The notes: generated by a model from the letters alone, not told the origin. A DNA stretch of 64,000 bases from Myxococcus guangdongensis (GCF_024198255.1 NZ_JAJVKW010000008.1:124001-188000); one strand, 5' to 3'; shown: positions 19,239 to 28,418, numbered from the stretch's first letter. A program made the numbers and translations.

Positions 19239-20417
19239 ATGCGACTCTCCCCCCTCTGTGCCCTGGCCGCCCTGCTGGCGGTGACCTCCTCGGAGGCCGC
19301 CGTCCGGTATGAAATCAAGAACCGCCGCATCGAACCGCGCCAGACGCTGGCGGGCGCGCTGCATGAGGCGCAGCTGCCGGACGCGCAGGTGACCGCCGTC
19401 ATCTCCGCGCTCGAGGGCGTGTTCGACTTCCGCCGCTCCCGCGTGGGGGACCAGTTCCGCATCGTCCTGCGCGACGGGGAGCTGGACTTCTTCGACTACC
19501 GCCAGAGCCTGGTGGACGAGTGGCAGGTGCGCCGCGACGGCGAGAAGTTCGTCGGCAGCAAGCGCGCGATTGAAGTGGAGAAGCAGGTGTCCGTGGTGTC
19601 GCTCGAAATCCAGACGTCGCTCTACGAGGCGGCGGTGGACGCGGGCGAGGACCCGGCCATCGGCATGGTGCTGGCGGACGTGTTCGCCTGGGACATCGAC
19701 TTCTACCGCGACGTGCGCAAGGGCGACACGGCGCGCGCGCTGGTGGAGAAGTTCGTCTCCAAGGGCCGCGTGCTGCGCTACGGCGAGGTGCTCGCCGCGC
19801 AGTACCAGGGGGGCCTCGTGGGCCCCAAGAAGGTCTACCGGTACGTGCTGCCGGACGGCCAGCCCAACTACTTCCAGGCGGACGGCGCCAGCGCGAAGAA
19901 GACCTTCCTCAAGAGCCCGCTGAAGTACGCGCACGTCACCAGCAAGTTCGGCTCGCGCTTCCACCCGGTGCTCCAGTACCTGAAGAACCACAACGGCGTG
20001 GACTACGGCACGCCCATCGGCACGCCGGTGTGGGCGGTGTCGGACGGCACCGTGACGCAGGCGGGCTGGGCCGGCGCCGCCGGCAACATGGTGGTGCTGC
20101 GCCACGCCAACGGCTTCGAGACCCAGTACATGCACCTGTCCAAGGTGGGCGAGGGCGTGCGCGTGGGTGCCCGCGTCAGCCAGAAGCAGGTCATCGCCTA
20201 CTCGGGCAACACCGGCCGCTCCACCGGGCCGCACCTGCACTTCGGCATGAAGCGCGGCGGCAGCTACACCAACCCGCTCAGCCAGCAGTTCCCCCGCGCG
20301 GACCCGCTGCCCAAGCAGCTCTTGCCGGACTTCCTCGCCAAGGCGCAGGAGCTGGCCTCGCAGATGGAGGCCGTCTCCGTGGCCGCCGTCGCGGGACAGG
20401 CTCCGGCCGCGCCCTGA
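19239..20417 (+). CDS. M23 family peptidase (MepM-like endopeptidase)
   Basis: A 392-residue periplasmic protein. A Sec signal peptide (MRLSPLCALAALLAVTSSEA) is followed by an N-terminal OapA/LysM-like region (RIEPRQTLAGALHEAQL). The M23 LytM domain runs from about residue 230 to 345. Its zinc site and active site are visible: HxxxD in NHNGVDYG and HLHF in GPHLHFGM. These enzymes cut peptidoglycan cross-links; because the motifs are intact it is expected to be catalytic, unlike EnvC/NlpD-type activators. The start at 19239 gives a classical signal peptide. The gap to the M36 gene is 97 bases. Confidence 0.93.
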   Translation: MRLSPLCALAALLAVTSSEAAVRYEIKNRRIEPRQTLAGALHEAQLPDAQVTAVISALEGVFDFRRSRVGDQFRIVLRDGELDFFDYRQSLVDEWQVRRDGEKFVGSKRAIEVEKQVSVVSLEIQTSLYEAAVDAGEDPAIGMVLADVFAWDIDFYRDVRKGDTARALVEKFVSKGRVLRYGEVLAAQYQGGLVGPKKVYRYVLPDGQPNYFQADGASAKKTFLKSPLKYAHVTSKFGSRFHPVLQYLKNHNGVDYGTPIGTPVWAVSDGTVTQAGWAGAAGNMVVLRHANGFETQYMHLSKVGEGVRVGARVSQKQVIAYSGNTGRSTGPHLHFGMKRGGSYTNPLSQQFPRADPLPKQLLPDFLAKAQELASQMEAVSVAAVAGQAPAAP

Positions 20418-20438
20418 AGCAGGCGCGGCGCCGGCGGG

Positions 20439-21032
20439 CTACGACTCCCAGGTGATGTCGTAGTCCGCCGCGAAGTAACCGTGGGGCGTGCCCACGACGC
20501 GGCCGTTGCACTGGATGGCCTTGAGGGCCTCCTGCAACACGCCCTCGTGGAACTGCACCGGCTGCATGTCGCCCTGGAAGGACAGGCGCACGTGACGCTC
20601 GTGCAACACGGTGTACTCCCGGCGCCCGTAGCTGACCAAGGTGGAGTAGGCCGTGGGCGCGTTGGACAACAGGCGCTTGGGGTCCCCCTTGCCAATCAGC
20701 CGCGTGAGCGTCTGGCCCACCGTGGAGGAGAAGAAGCCGGTGACGGCGGCGGCGCCGCACGCGCGCACCGCGTCCTCCTGCGTGGGGTAGCGCCCCGCCT
20801 TCTCCAGCGCCTCCGACGTGGCGTAGAGCAACCGGATGGCGTCCACGGCGGAGTAGGAGAAGAAGTCCACGGGGGAGCGCTTGAAGAGCGGCTCGCGCAG
20901 GCGCGCGGCGGAGTCCGGCCCCAGCTGCCGCTCGGCGAGCATCAGCACCGCGTTGAAGATGAGGCCGCGGACCGTGTCTTCCGGCCGCACCAGCGCCAGG
21001 CGCTGGTCCAAGTCATTCTTCGGGAAGGCCAT
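20439..21032 (-). CDS. DUF2378 / TIGR02265 Myxococcales-restricted protein
   Basis: A 197-residue cytosolic protein of the Myxococcales-restricted paralogous family TIGR02265 (DUF2378), which occurs in many copies per myxobacterial genome. Typical features are the N-terminal RGLIFNAVLMLAERQLG, the YSAVDAIRLLYATSEAL segment and the C-terminal QFHEGVLQEALKAIQCNG. No catalytic motif, signal peptide or membrane segment is visible and function is unknown. It is convergent with the M23 gene (21-base gap) and divergent from glgP. Confidence 0.88.
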   Translation of the reverse strand: MAFPKNDLDQRLALVRPEDTVRGLIFNAVLMLAERQLGPDSAARLREPLFKRSPVDFFSYSAVDAIRLLYATSEALEKAGRYPTQEDAVRACGAAAVTGFFSSTVGQTLTRLIGKGDPKRLLSNAPTAYSTLVSYGRREYTVLHERHVRLSFQGDMQPVQFHEGVLQEALKAIQCNGRVVGTPHGYFAADYDITWES

Positions 21033-21266
21033 GAGCGTTGATTTCTACATCAAACGGCTCCCCGGAGGGCGGCCGTTCCACGAGGGCCCTGTGGGAAAGC
21101 GAGCGGATGGGCGCGCACCGCGCATCGTCCCTGGACGTCCCAGGTCCTTGCCAGGGAGCATCCTCCCCCTCCCTGGCTCCGCGCTTTCCGCATGTGCCGG
21201 GCCTTCCGGCTGCGCTACCCTGACGGCCCTTCGGTTCGTTGCTTCCCACTCGACGACACACCTCGG

Positions 21267-23795
21267 ATGGAGACCTCTCGCGACATGGCCTCTCCCGCCT
21301 CTTCCTCCTCGCAGCGCCCCGCCGCCCCGTCCACGTCCACGGCGGATGACGGAGGCCGCACCGGGCGCGATGCTTCGTCCATGCGCCGCTCGTTCCTGGA
21401 CCACGTGCGCTACTCGCGCGGGAAGAACTACGAGACCTCCACCGCGCATGACCGCTTCATGGCGTTGTCGCTGGCGGTGCGTGACAGGCTGGCGGACCGC
21501 TGGGTGCGCACGGCCCGCACGTACTACGAGAAGGACGCCAAGCGCGCCTACTACCTGTCCGCGGAGTACCTGCTGGGTCGGGCGCTCGGCAACAACCTGC
21601 TGAATCTGGGCATGCACGACGCGGCCGCCGAGGCCATGCGGGAAGTGGGGGTGGACCTCACCAACCTGCTGGAGATGGAGCCGGACGCGGGCCTGGGCAA
21701 CGGCGGCCTGGGGCGGCTGGCGGCGTGCTTCCTGGATTCGCTGGCGACGCTCGGCTACCCCGGCATGGGGTACGGCATCCGCTACGAGTTCGGCATCTTC
21801 ACGCAGGACATCGTGGACGGCTACCAGGTGGAGCGCGCCGACGAGTGGCTGAAGTTCGGCAACCCCTGGGAGATCGTGCGGCCGGAGAAGGCGGTGCCGG
21901 TGCGCTTCTTCGGACGCGTGGAGCACCACCAGGGTCCGGACGGCAAGCCGGTGGCGCGCTGGGTGGGCGGCAAGACGGTGGTGGGCGTGCCGTACGACAC
22001 GCCCATCGCGGGCTACCACAACGACACGGTGAACACGCTGCGGCTGTGGCAGGCGCGCGCGTCCGAGGAGTTCGACCTGCTCCTCTTCAACGCGGGCGAC
22101 TACGAGCGCTCCGTGGTGGAGAAGAACGACTCGGAGGTCATCTCCAAGGTCCTCTACCCCAACGACGCGTTCCAGGCCGGCAAGGAGCTGCGGCTCAAGC
22201 AGCAGTACTTCTTCGTCGCGTGCTCCATCGCGGACATCGTCCGTCGCTACCTGAAGAACCACACCGACTTCAGGGACTTCCCGAAGAAGGCGGCCATCCA
22301 GCTCAACGACACGCACCCGGCCATCGGCGTGGCGGAGCTGATGCGGGTGCTGGTGGACGAGAAGCGGCTGGGCTGGGAGGAGGCCTGGTCGATTACGCAG
22401 GCGGTGTTCGGCTACACCAACCACACGCTCCTGGCGGAGGCGATGGAGAAGTGGCCGGCGACGCTGTTCGAGCGGCTGCTGCCGCGCCACCTGGAGCTCA
22501 TCTACGAAATCAACCAGCGCTTCCTGCGCCAGGTGCAGATCCGCTACCCCTATGACCAGGAGAAGCTGCGGCGGATGAGCCTGGTGGAGGAGGGGCCGGA
22601 GAAGAAGATTCGCATGGCCCACCTGGCGGTGGTGGGCAGCCACAGCATCAACGGCGTGGCGGCGCTGCACACGGACCTCTTGCGCCGGGACGTGCTGCCG
22701 GACTTCGCGGCGATGTACCCGGAGCGCTTCAACAACAAGACGAACGGCGTGACGCCGCGCCGGTGGCTGGCGTGGTGCAACCCGCGGCTGTCCAAGCTGA
22801 TCACGTCCCGCATCGGCGAGGGCTGGGCGACGAACCTGGACAAGCTGCGTGAGCTGGAGCCGCACGCGGAGGACCCGGCGTTCCGCAAGGCGTTCCGCGA
22901 GGTGAAGCGCGCCAACAAGGAGGACCTGTCGCGGCACATCCAGGACCTCCGCTCGGTGCGGCTCAACCCGGACGCCATCTTCGACGTGCAGATCAAGCGC
23001 CTGCACGAGTACAAGCGCCAGCTGCTGGACGCGGTGCACATCGTCGCGCTGTGGATGCGGGCGCGAAGAGACCCGAGCACCATCATCCACCCGCGCGCGT
23101 TCCTGTTCGGCGCCAAGGCGGCGCCGGGCTACCACCTGGCCAAGCTGACCATCCGGCTCATCAACGGCATCGCGGAGGTGGTCAACAGCGACGCGGGCAC
23201 GACGGGGCTGCAGGTCGTCTTCGCGCCCAACTACCGGGTGAGCCTGGCCGAGCGCATCATCCCGGCCGCGGACGTGTCCGAGCAGATTTCCACGGCGGGC
23301 ATGGAGGCGTCCGGCACGGGCAACATGAAGCTGATGCTCAACGGCGCACTGACGCTGGGCACGCTGGATGGCGCCAACGTGGAGATTCGCGAGGCGGTGG
23401 GCGACGAGAACTTCTTCCTCTTCGGCCTCACCGCGGACGAGGTGATTGCCAGGAAGCGTGCCGGATACCGGCCGCGCGACGAGTACGAGAAGAACCTGGA
23501 GCTGCGCGAGGCGCTGGACCTCATCTCCACCGGCTTCTTCTCCCCGGAGGACCGCGCCCTCTACAAGCCCCTGGTGGACAGCCTCCTGGAGGAGGACCGC
23601 TACCTGGTGCTGGCGGACTTCGCGTCCTACGCGGCCAAGCAGGACGAGGTGGTGCGCGCCTATCAGGACGCGGACACCTGGGCGCGCAAGTGCATCATCA
23701 ACGTCGCCCGCGCCGGCATCTTCTCCTCCGACCGCACCATCAAGCAGTACGCCGAGGAGATCTGGCGCATCCAGCAGACCCCCGTCGAGCCGTAG
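21267..23795 (+). CDS. glgP: Glycogen/starch alpha-glucan phosphorylase
   Basis: An 842-residue GT35 phosphorylase that releases glucose-1-phosphate from glycogen or maltodextrin. Signatures include the N-terminal RAYYLSAEYLLGRALGNNL, the substrate/activity region EPDAGLGNGGLGRLAACFLD, and the pyridoxal-phosphate site EASGTGNMKLMLNGALTLGT with the Schiff-base Lys in GNMK. An N-terminal tail of about 35 residues rich in Ser, Pro and Thr precedes the conserved region. ATG codons at 21267 and 21285 are both plausible; neither has a strong Shine-Dalgarno sequence. It stands alone with a terminator-like hairpin after it. Glycogen turnover is linked to sporulation in myxobacteria. Confidence 0.96.
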   Translation: METSRDMASPASSSSQRPAAPSTSTADDGGRTGRDASSMRRSFLDHVRYSRGKNYETSTAHDRFMALSLAVRDRLADRWVRTARTYYEKDAKRAYYLSAEYLLGRALGNNLLNLGMHDAAAEAMREVGVDLTNLLEMEPDAGLGNGGLGRLAACFLDSLATLGYPGMGYGIRYEFGIFTQDIVDGYQVERADEWLKFGNPWEIVRPEKAVPVRFFGRVEHHQGPDGKPVARWVGGKTVVGVPYDTPIAGYHNDTVNTLRLWQARASEEFDLLLFNAGDYERSVVEKNDSEVISKVLYPNDAFQAGKELRLKQQYFFVACSIADIVRRYLKNHTDFRDFPKKAAIQLNDTHPAIGVAELMRVLVDEKRLGWEEAWSITQAVFGYTNHTLLAEAMEKWPATLFERLLPRHLELIYEINQRFLRQVQIRYPYDQEKLRRMSLVEEGPEKKIRMAHLAVVGSHSINGVAALHTDLLRRDVLPDFAAMYPERFNNKTNGVTPRRWLAWCNPRLSKLITSRIGEGWATNLDKLRELEPHAEDPAFRKAFREVKRANKEDLSRHIQDLRSVRLNPDAIFDVQIKRLHEYKRQLLDAVHIVALWMRARRDPSTIIHPRAFLFGAKAAPGYHLAKLTIRLINGIAEVVNSDAGTTGLQVVFAPNYRVSLAERIIPAADVSEQISTAGMEASGTGNMKLMLNGALTLGTLDGANVEIREAVGDENFFLFGLTADEVIARKRAGYRPRDEYEKNLELREALDLISTGFFSPEDRALYKPLVDSLLEEDRYLVLADFASYAAKQDEVVRAYQDADTWARKCIINVARAGIFSSDRTIKQYAEEIWRIQQTPVEP

Positions 23796-23807
23796 GCCTG
23801 GGTAGAC

Positions 23808-23841
23808 GCCCCGCCCCGTCGCCAGCGTGACGGGACGGGGC
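23808..23841 (+). terminator. Strong hairpin after glgP
   Basis: Arms GCCCCGCCCCGTC (23808-23820) and GACGGGACGGGGC (23829-23841) pair over 13 bases with one mismatch and an 8-base loop. No T-run follows, as is common in very GC-rich genomes, so it could act as a terminator or an mRNA-stabilising structure. Confidence 0.55.
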
Positions 23842-24014
23842 ACCTGGGGCCCCGCAGGCCCCCTCCATTCTGGGAGGGACGAGCCAGGTGGCCCCGGTGT
23901 CGACGCGATGCGACAAGAACTGACGCATCGAGACGACGCGGCGCGCAATCACAGACAACGCAGCGCGACACAGAAGGGCCGTCTCGCCCCGCGGTGCTGA
24001 CGCGGCGCGATGTA

Positions 24015-24030
24015 TTGACTCGCGAATCAA
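24015..24030. promoter_or_regulatory. Operator-like palindrome TTGACTCGCGAATCAA
   Basis: A 16-base palindrome with a single mismatched pair, centred on TCGCGA and flanked by TTGA/TCAA, 160 bases upstream of the lipase start. Its AT-containing arms stand out from the surrounding sequence. It looks like a dimeric regulator site; the regulator is unknown. Confidence 0.45.
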
Positions 24031-24190
24031 CCCTGGTGCACTGATACGCCCGGAGTTCGGGACTCGCTCGGTAGTGGGGATGGTCTGAGCCGTACCGGTG
24101 GGGCCTTCGCGTGGCTGAAGGCTGGCATCCCGGTTCCTGGTCCGACGTGCATCCGTTGCAGCAGGCAATCCTCACCAGCAAGGAGTCCCC

Positions 24191-25300
24191 ATGAAGCAAC
24201 AGCCGCCGCTGTTCCTGGCAGTCCTGGCCGTGGGTGTACTGGGCGTGGCCGCACCGGCCCTCGCCGCGGAGAAGACGACGTACCCCGTGGTGTTCGCGCA
24301 CGGGTTGGGAGGGTTCGACGACATCCTCGGGTACGACTACTGGGGTGACGACTACGGCGTCTTCGTGGGCGACCCGTGCGACGAGTTCCTGGAGGTGAGC
24401 TGCAACGGGGACCTGAACAGCAAGCAGCGCGCGTTCGCCGCCGCCGTGCAGCCGCTGCAGAGCTCCGACGTGCGCGGGCTGGATTTGGCCAACGACGTGG
24501 AGGGCTACATGGCCTCCACGGGCTCGGCCTACGTGAATCTGGTGGGCCACTCGCAGGGCGGCATCGACGCGCGCAAGGCGGCGAAGGTGCTGCGCGAGCG
24601 CAAGGGCTACACGGCGGTGAAGGCGCTGGTGAGCGTGTCCTCGCCGCACCGGGGCTCGCCGGTGGCGAAGTACGTCCTGGACCTGGGGCCCGGCGTCACC
24701 AGCGTGCTGAACGCGCTGTTCCGCCTCTACGGCGACGTCGTCTACGGGCCGGGCAATGACGGCTACGCGGCGCTCAAGGCGCTCATCTACAACGACGCGG
24801 ACGCGAACGACGGCAAGACGACGGGCGCCAAGGCCTTCAACGTGGCCAACCCCATCAGCGCCTCGTACGCGGCGCACTACGCCTCGCTGGTGACGGCGCA
24901 GAACGGCCTGAGCGTCAACCCGGCGCTGTGGCTGGTGCGTCAGTTCTTCTTCGACATCGACGGGGACGGCGCGTGCGCGGACGACTGCGACAACGACGGC
25001 GCCGCCGGCAAGGGTGACGGCATCCGCAACGACCAGGACGACGATGGACTGGTCGGCATCAACTCGCAGCAGATGGGCTACCGCCTGCGCTACACCGAGC
25101 GCCTGGGCGCGGACCTGGTCGCGCAGGACTCGGCGCTGGGCTACGTCAGCAACATCAACGCCCCCAGCTCGCTGCAGCAGACCTCCATGTCCAGCGTCAT
25201 CAACCAGGACCACGTGGACGTCATCGGCATCGGCCCCGACACGTTCAGCGAGATGGAGTTCTACGCGGCCATCATCGATTACATCGCCAAGGTCGACTGA
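24191..25300 (+). CDS. Secreted triacylglycerol lipase (family I.1/I.2 type)
   Basis: A 369-residue lipase. A Sec signal peptide ends at about AAPALAA. The mature part opens with YPVVFAHGLGGFDDILGYDYW, the oxyanion-hole region typical of Pseudomonas/Burkholderia lipases. Catalytic Ser121 lies in GHSQGG; candidate Asp is in DDDGLVGINSQQMGY and His in INQDHVDVIG. An Asp/Gly-rich insert (DIDGDGACADDCDNDG and following) resembles calcium-binding EF-hand-like loops and is not typical of the subfamily. The ATG follows AAGGAGTCCCC. The next gene encodes a lipase foldase, which this lipase subfamily needs for folding in the periplasm before type II secretion. Confidence 0.93.
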   Translation: MKQQPPLFLAVLAVGVLGVAAPALAAEKTTYPVVFAHGLGGFDDILGYDYWGDDYGVFVGDPCDEFLEVSCNGDLNSKQRAFAAAVQPLQSSDVRGLDLANDVEGYMASTGSAYVNLVGHSQGGIDARKAAKVLRERKGYTAVKALVSVSSPHRGSPVAKYVLDLGPGVTSVLNALFRLYGDVVYGPGNDGYAALKALIYNDADANDGKTTGAKAFNVANPISASYAAHYASLVTAQNGLSVNPALWLVRQFFFDIDGDGACADDCDNDGAAGKGDGIRNDQDDDGLVGINSQQMGYRLRYTERLGADLVAQDSALGYVSNINAPSSLQQTSMSSVINQDHVDVIGIGPDTFSEMEFYAAIIDYIAKVD

Positions 25301-25308
25301 CGCACCAC

Positions 25309-25339
25309 ACCGGGAGGCCGCGGTTCACGGCCTCCCGGT
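25309..25339 (+). terminator. Perfect 12-base hairpin between lipase and foldase genes
   Basis: Arms ACCGGGAGGCCG (25309-25320) and CGGCCTCCCGGT (25328-25339) are exactly complementary around a 7-base loop. Starting 9 bases after the lipase stop and ending 22 bases before the foldase start, it could attenuate transcription so that less foldase than lipase is made, or protect the lipase mRNA end. No T-run follows. Confidence 0.5.
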
Positions 25340-25361
25340 TCCCCACGCCCTTCCCGGAGAC

Positions 25362-26435
25362 ATGGCCATGCGACGGAGCTTGAAGGTCTTGCTGGTGGGC
25401 GCGGGGGTGCTGCTCCTCGCGGGGCTCGGGGTGACGCTCCTGCGGGAGGACGTGCCGGAGGTGACGCCCGTGGTCCCGGACGGAGCGCCCGTCGCGGCCG
25501 TCGCGCCCTCGGTGCCGGGTGGCGCGGTGCCCTCCGCCACGACGAGCGCCGCGCGGCCCTCCCCTGCTCCGGTGCCCGAGCCCACGGACACGGAGCTGGA
25601 GGAGCTGGCCGCCTCGCTCAAGGAGCGCTACGGGAAGAACCTGAGCGAGCCGCACGCGCAGATACGCCTCATCGAGGACCTGATGCGCTTCTTCCAGCAG
25701 CGCTATCCAGGCCGATGGAGGGAGGAGCTGCTGGCCTTCCTGAAGGCGCACTTCCCGGAGCACTACGACGCGCTGGCGGCGATGCTGCGCAACCGCGAGG
25801 ACTACGAGAAGTGGGTCCACGACAATGACCACTACCTCAAGGGCCTGAACGAGAAGGAGCGGCGGGCGGCCATCCGCGACGCGCGCAACCGGCTGTTCGG
25901 CAAGGACGTGGCCGACCGCATCTGGGCGGCGGAGCTGAAGAACCAGGCCATCGGCGACACGCTGCGCTCGCTCGACGCGCTCCAGGGCCAGAGCGTGGAG
26001 GAGAAGCTCTCCACCTTCAAGCAGCGCCTCCAGGAGGTGCACGGAGAGCAGCTCGGGGCCGTGCTCGAGCGGCACCAGCAGGAGCTGATGAACCGCTTCC
26101 TCGACGTGTCCTCCGTGCAGACGGACCTGGGCACCATGTCCTCGGAGGAGCGCTCGCGAAACCTGCGCGCCATCCGCCGCGAGCTGGGCCTGGACGACGA
26201 AGCGCTGAAGCGCTGGGACACGCTGGACCAGAGCCGCGACGCGCGGTGGGACGCGGGCCTGAAGTACATGGCGGAGCGTCAGGCGCTCGCGCAGGAGCTC
26301 TCCGGCGAGGAGCTGGAGGCGCGCCTCACCGAAATCCGCGCGCGCTACTTCGGCGCCGAGGCGGAGAGCATCGGCCAGGAGGAGGCCAGCGGCTTCTTCC
26401 GCTTCGAGCGCCCGCGTCGCTGGGGACGCAACTGA
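25362..26435 (+). CDS. Lipase-specific foldase (lipase chaperone, Lif-like)
   Basis: A 357-residue membrane-anchored periplasmic protein: short N-terminus, one transmembrane helix (about residues 7-25), an Ala/Pro/Val-rich linker (about 30-70), then an all-helical region. The second half matches the Lif family: LFGKDVADRIWAAELKNQA, the coiled-coil-like helices, and RRELGLDDEALKRWDTLDQS followed by RARYFGAEAESI. The mini-domain-1 motif RxxFDY, important for foldase activity in Pseudomonas and Burkholderia, is not seen, so MD1 is diverged. Position directly downstream of the lipase gene strongly supports the call. The ATG at 25362 follows CCGGAGAC. Confidence 0.83.
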   Translation: MAMRRSLKVLLVGAGVLLLAGLGVTLLREDVPEVTPVVPDGAPVAAVAPSVPGGAVPSATTSAARPSPAPVPEPTDTELEELAASLKERYGKNLSEPHAQIRLIEDLMRFFQQRYPGRWREELLAFLKAHFPEHYDALAAMLRNREDYEKWVHDNDHYLKGLNEKERRAAIRDARNRLFGKDVADRIWAAELKNQAIGDTLRSLDALQGQSVEEKLSTFKQRLQEVHGEQLGAVLERHQQELMNRFLDVSSVQTDLGTMSSEERSRNLRAIRRELGLDDEALKRWDTLDQSRDARWDAGLKYMAERQALAQELSGEELEARLTEIRARYFGAEAESIGQEEASGFFRFERPRRWGRN

Positions 26436-26450
26436 AGGACGGCGCCGAGG

Positions 26451-27545
26451 TCAGAGCGGCGTCTCGCCACCGACGCCCGCCACGGTCGGCTCGACAGGCA
26501 GGGGCAGCAGCTTGGGCGTCATCCGGCGGCGCTGCTTGAAGCGTCGCCACTCCTCCTGAAGGGACAGCACGTCCTTCGACCCGGCGCCCACCCCGCCCTG
26601 CTGCGCGGACGCCCAGGCGCGACGGACGACCTCCTCGTCCGGGATGACGCGCGCCACGAGGCGCTCTCCGTGTCGCTCCCGGAGCAGGTCGAACGCGAGC
26701 AGAGCCCACCGTGTCGGTCCGGAAACCATGAGCACCGTCTCCAGGGCTCGCGCCGCCGCGACATCCACCTCCGCGCTCGCATGGCCACGCAGGGGCAACA
26801 GCAGCATGGGGAGCGAGCGGTCCAGGGGCGGCTGTGCCACGAACCCTCGCGCCAGCGTTTCGCGCTGCGCCGGAGACAGCCGCACGGAGCGGTCGACGCC
26901 GCTGACATAGAAGTCCCGCACCACATCGCCCGACGGCACCAGCCGGAACAATCCATCCCAGCGCGTCGCCGGGTGGCTCGCCGCGAGCACCTCCCAATCC
27001 ATGGGAGCCGACGCAAGCGCCTGTTCGTCCTCGCGATACGGGACGCTGGGGCTCGCCTCCGCCTGGGCCTTCACCGCGAGCTCCACGAGCCGCCGGTAGG
27101 CCTGGGCCTCATCGTTGCTCGTCGGGTAGCGCGTCCCGTAGGACAGCCCCACGGTCGACCACGTGCCGTTCCAGCGCGTCAAGAACGCGACGACAGGCAG
27201 CCCCTGCACGTAGCGAGGGGGCGCAGGGCAGTTCATGGAGGGGGAGTAGGCCACCTCCACCCGCTCGTCGGGATGGGCGGTGCCCTTCCAGACCTCCAGC
27301 ACACGCAGTCGCGCGACGCCCTCTTCGAAGCCACTGAGCTTGTACGCGTCGTAGTCCTCGAAGGTCCGCGTCGTCACCGCCTCGACCTCCGCCCACACGA
27401 TGAGCTCCGCCTCCAGCGTCAGCTCCCAGAGCGTCATCGGGGCGATGGGATAGGCCTCCGCGCGAGGCCCGTTCAGGACGAACAGCAGCCCGAGCAACAG
27501 CGCCCCGATTCGCACCACACAATGACGGCTGGATTCCTCACGCAT
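26451..27545 (-). CDS. Secreted hypothetical protein
   Basis: A 364-residue protein of unknown family. A signal peptide (IGALLLGLLFVLNGPRAEA) is followed by YPIAPMTLWELTLEAELIVWAEVEAV, a segment resembling proteins that open with a beta-rich domain preceding a long helical region. Two cysteines at most lie in the mature part. The ATG at 27545 is chosen because GGAGGAAG lies just upstream; an in-frame extension upstream would hide the signal peptide. It is convergent with the foldase gene (15-base gap). I do not recognise a function. Confidence 0.75.
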   Translation of the reverse strand: MREESSRHCVVRIGALLLGLLFVLNGPRAEAYPIAPMTLWELTLEAELIVWAEVEAVTTRTFEDYDAYKLSGFEEGVARLRVLEVWKGTAHPDERVEVAYSPSMNCPAPPRYVQGLPVVAFLTRWNGTWSTVGLSYGTRYPTSNDEAQAYRRLVELAVKAQAEASPSVPYREDEQALASAPMDWEVLAASHPATRWDGLFRLVPSGDVVRDFYVSGVDRSVRLSPAQRETLARGFVAQPPLDRSLPMLLLPLRGHASAEVDVAAARALETVLMVSGPTRWALLAFDLLRERHGERLVARVIPDEEVVRRAWASAQQGGVGAGSKDVLSLQEEWRRFKQRRRMTPKLLPLPVEPTVAGVGGETPL

Positions 27546-27659
27546 GGGGACTTCCTCCGCACGAGACGAAGGAAGTGTGCGCCCGCGCGGAAGGTGGAGC
27601 ATCCGCCCGCCCTCACGCCTCCGTCATGCTTCCATCACGGCGCGGGGCCCACGCGGGCC

Positions 27660-28418
27660 TCAGCGGTAGTGCGTGGCAATCCAGTCGCCGTCGATGCACT
27701 GGATGGAGATGTCCAAATCGTACACGGCCCGGAGGACCTCGGGCCGCATGATGTCCTGGGGGCGTCCCTGGAAGGCCACCTTGCCGTCGCGCATGGCGAT
27801 GAGGTGGTCCGAGTAGCACGACGCGAAGTTCAAATCGTGCAGCACCATGACGATGCTCTTCTTCAGTGAATCCACCGCGGTGCGCAGCTGCTTCATCATC
27901 GCCACCGAGTGCTTCAAATCCAGTCCGTTGAGCGGCTCGTCCAGCAGCACGTGGTCGGTGTCCTGGCAGAGCACCATCGCCACGAAGGCGCGCTGGCGCT
28001 GGCCGCCGGACAGCTCGTCCAGGAACCGCTCGGAGAGCGCCTCCAGCCCCATGTGCTGGAGGGCCCGCTCCACGTGCTCGCGGTCCACCACCGTGGGCCG
28101 CCCCTTGGAGTGCGGATAGCGGCCGAACGTCACCAACTCCCGCACCGTGAGCCGCGACGTCAGGTGGTTGTCCTGGCGCAGGATGGCCAGCTTCCGGGCG
28201 AGCACGTCCCCCGGCGTGGTGCGCACATCCAGCCCGTCCACCAACACCACGCCCGAGGACATGGGCATCACCCGGCTGATCATCGACAGCAGCGTGGACT
28301 TGCCCGCGCCGTTCGGCCCGATGATGGAGGTGATTCCGCCCACGGGCAGCGTCAGCGTCACGTCGTCGACCACGAGCGAGCCGCCGTAGCGCTTGGTGAC
28401 GTTCTTCGCCTGAATCAT
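27660..28418 (-). CDS. Iron-siderophore ABC transporter ATP-binding protein
   Basis: A 252-residue ABC ATPase of the FepC/YclP class. Walker A GPNGAGKST, signature LSGGQRQRAFVAM, Walker B DHVLLDEPLNGLDLKHS and the switch His in VLHDLNFA are all present. The start ATG overlaps the stop of the upstream permease gene (ATGA type), so translation is coupled. It is the last gene of a four-gene importer operon that imports ferric siderophore across the inner membrane. The set most resembles YclNOPQ/FatBCDE/VctPDGC-type systems (catecholate or mixed siderophores); the true substrate is unknown. Confidence 0.94.
   Translation of the reverse strand: MIQAKNVTKRYGGSLVVDDVTLTLPVGGITSIIGPNGAGKSTLLSMISRVMPMSSGVVLVDGLDVRTTPGDVLARKLAILRQDNHLTSRLTVRELVTFGRYPHSKGRPTVVDREHVERALQHMGLEALSERFLDELSGGQRQRAFVAMVLCQDTDHVLLDEPLNGLDLKHSVAMMKQLRTAVDSLKKSIVMVLHDLNFASCYSDHLIAMRDGKVAFQGRPQDIMRPEVLRAVYDLDISIQCIDGDWIATHYR

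Larger units (their letters stand above)
23796..24190. other. 395-base intergenic region between glgP and the lipase gene
   Basis: Contains a terminator-like hairpin at 23808-23841 and a near-perfect 16-base palindrome at 24015-24030. No gene-like frame was supported in it. The lipase Shine-Dalgarno sequence AAGGAG lies just before 24191. The size and the palindrome suggest that this is the regulated promoter region of the lipase-foldase unit. Confidence 0.5.

Noticed and set aside
21045..23948. Long minus-strand open frame opposite glgP
   Set aside because: Antisense shadow; the plus strand has full phosphorylase motifs including the PLP lysine.
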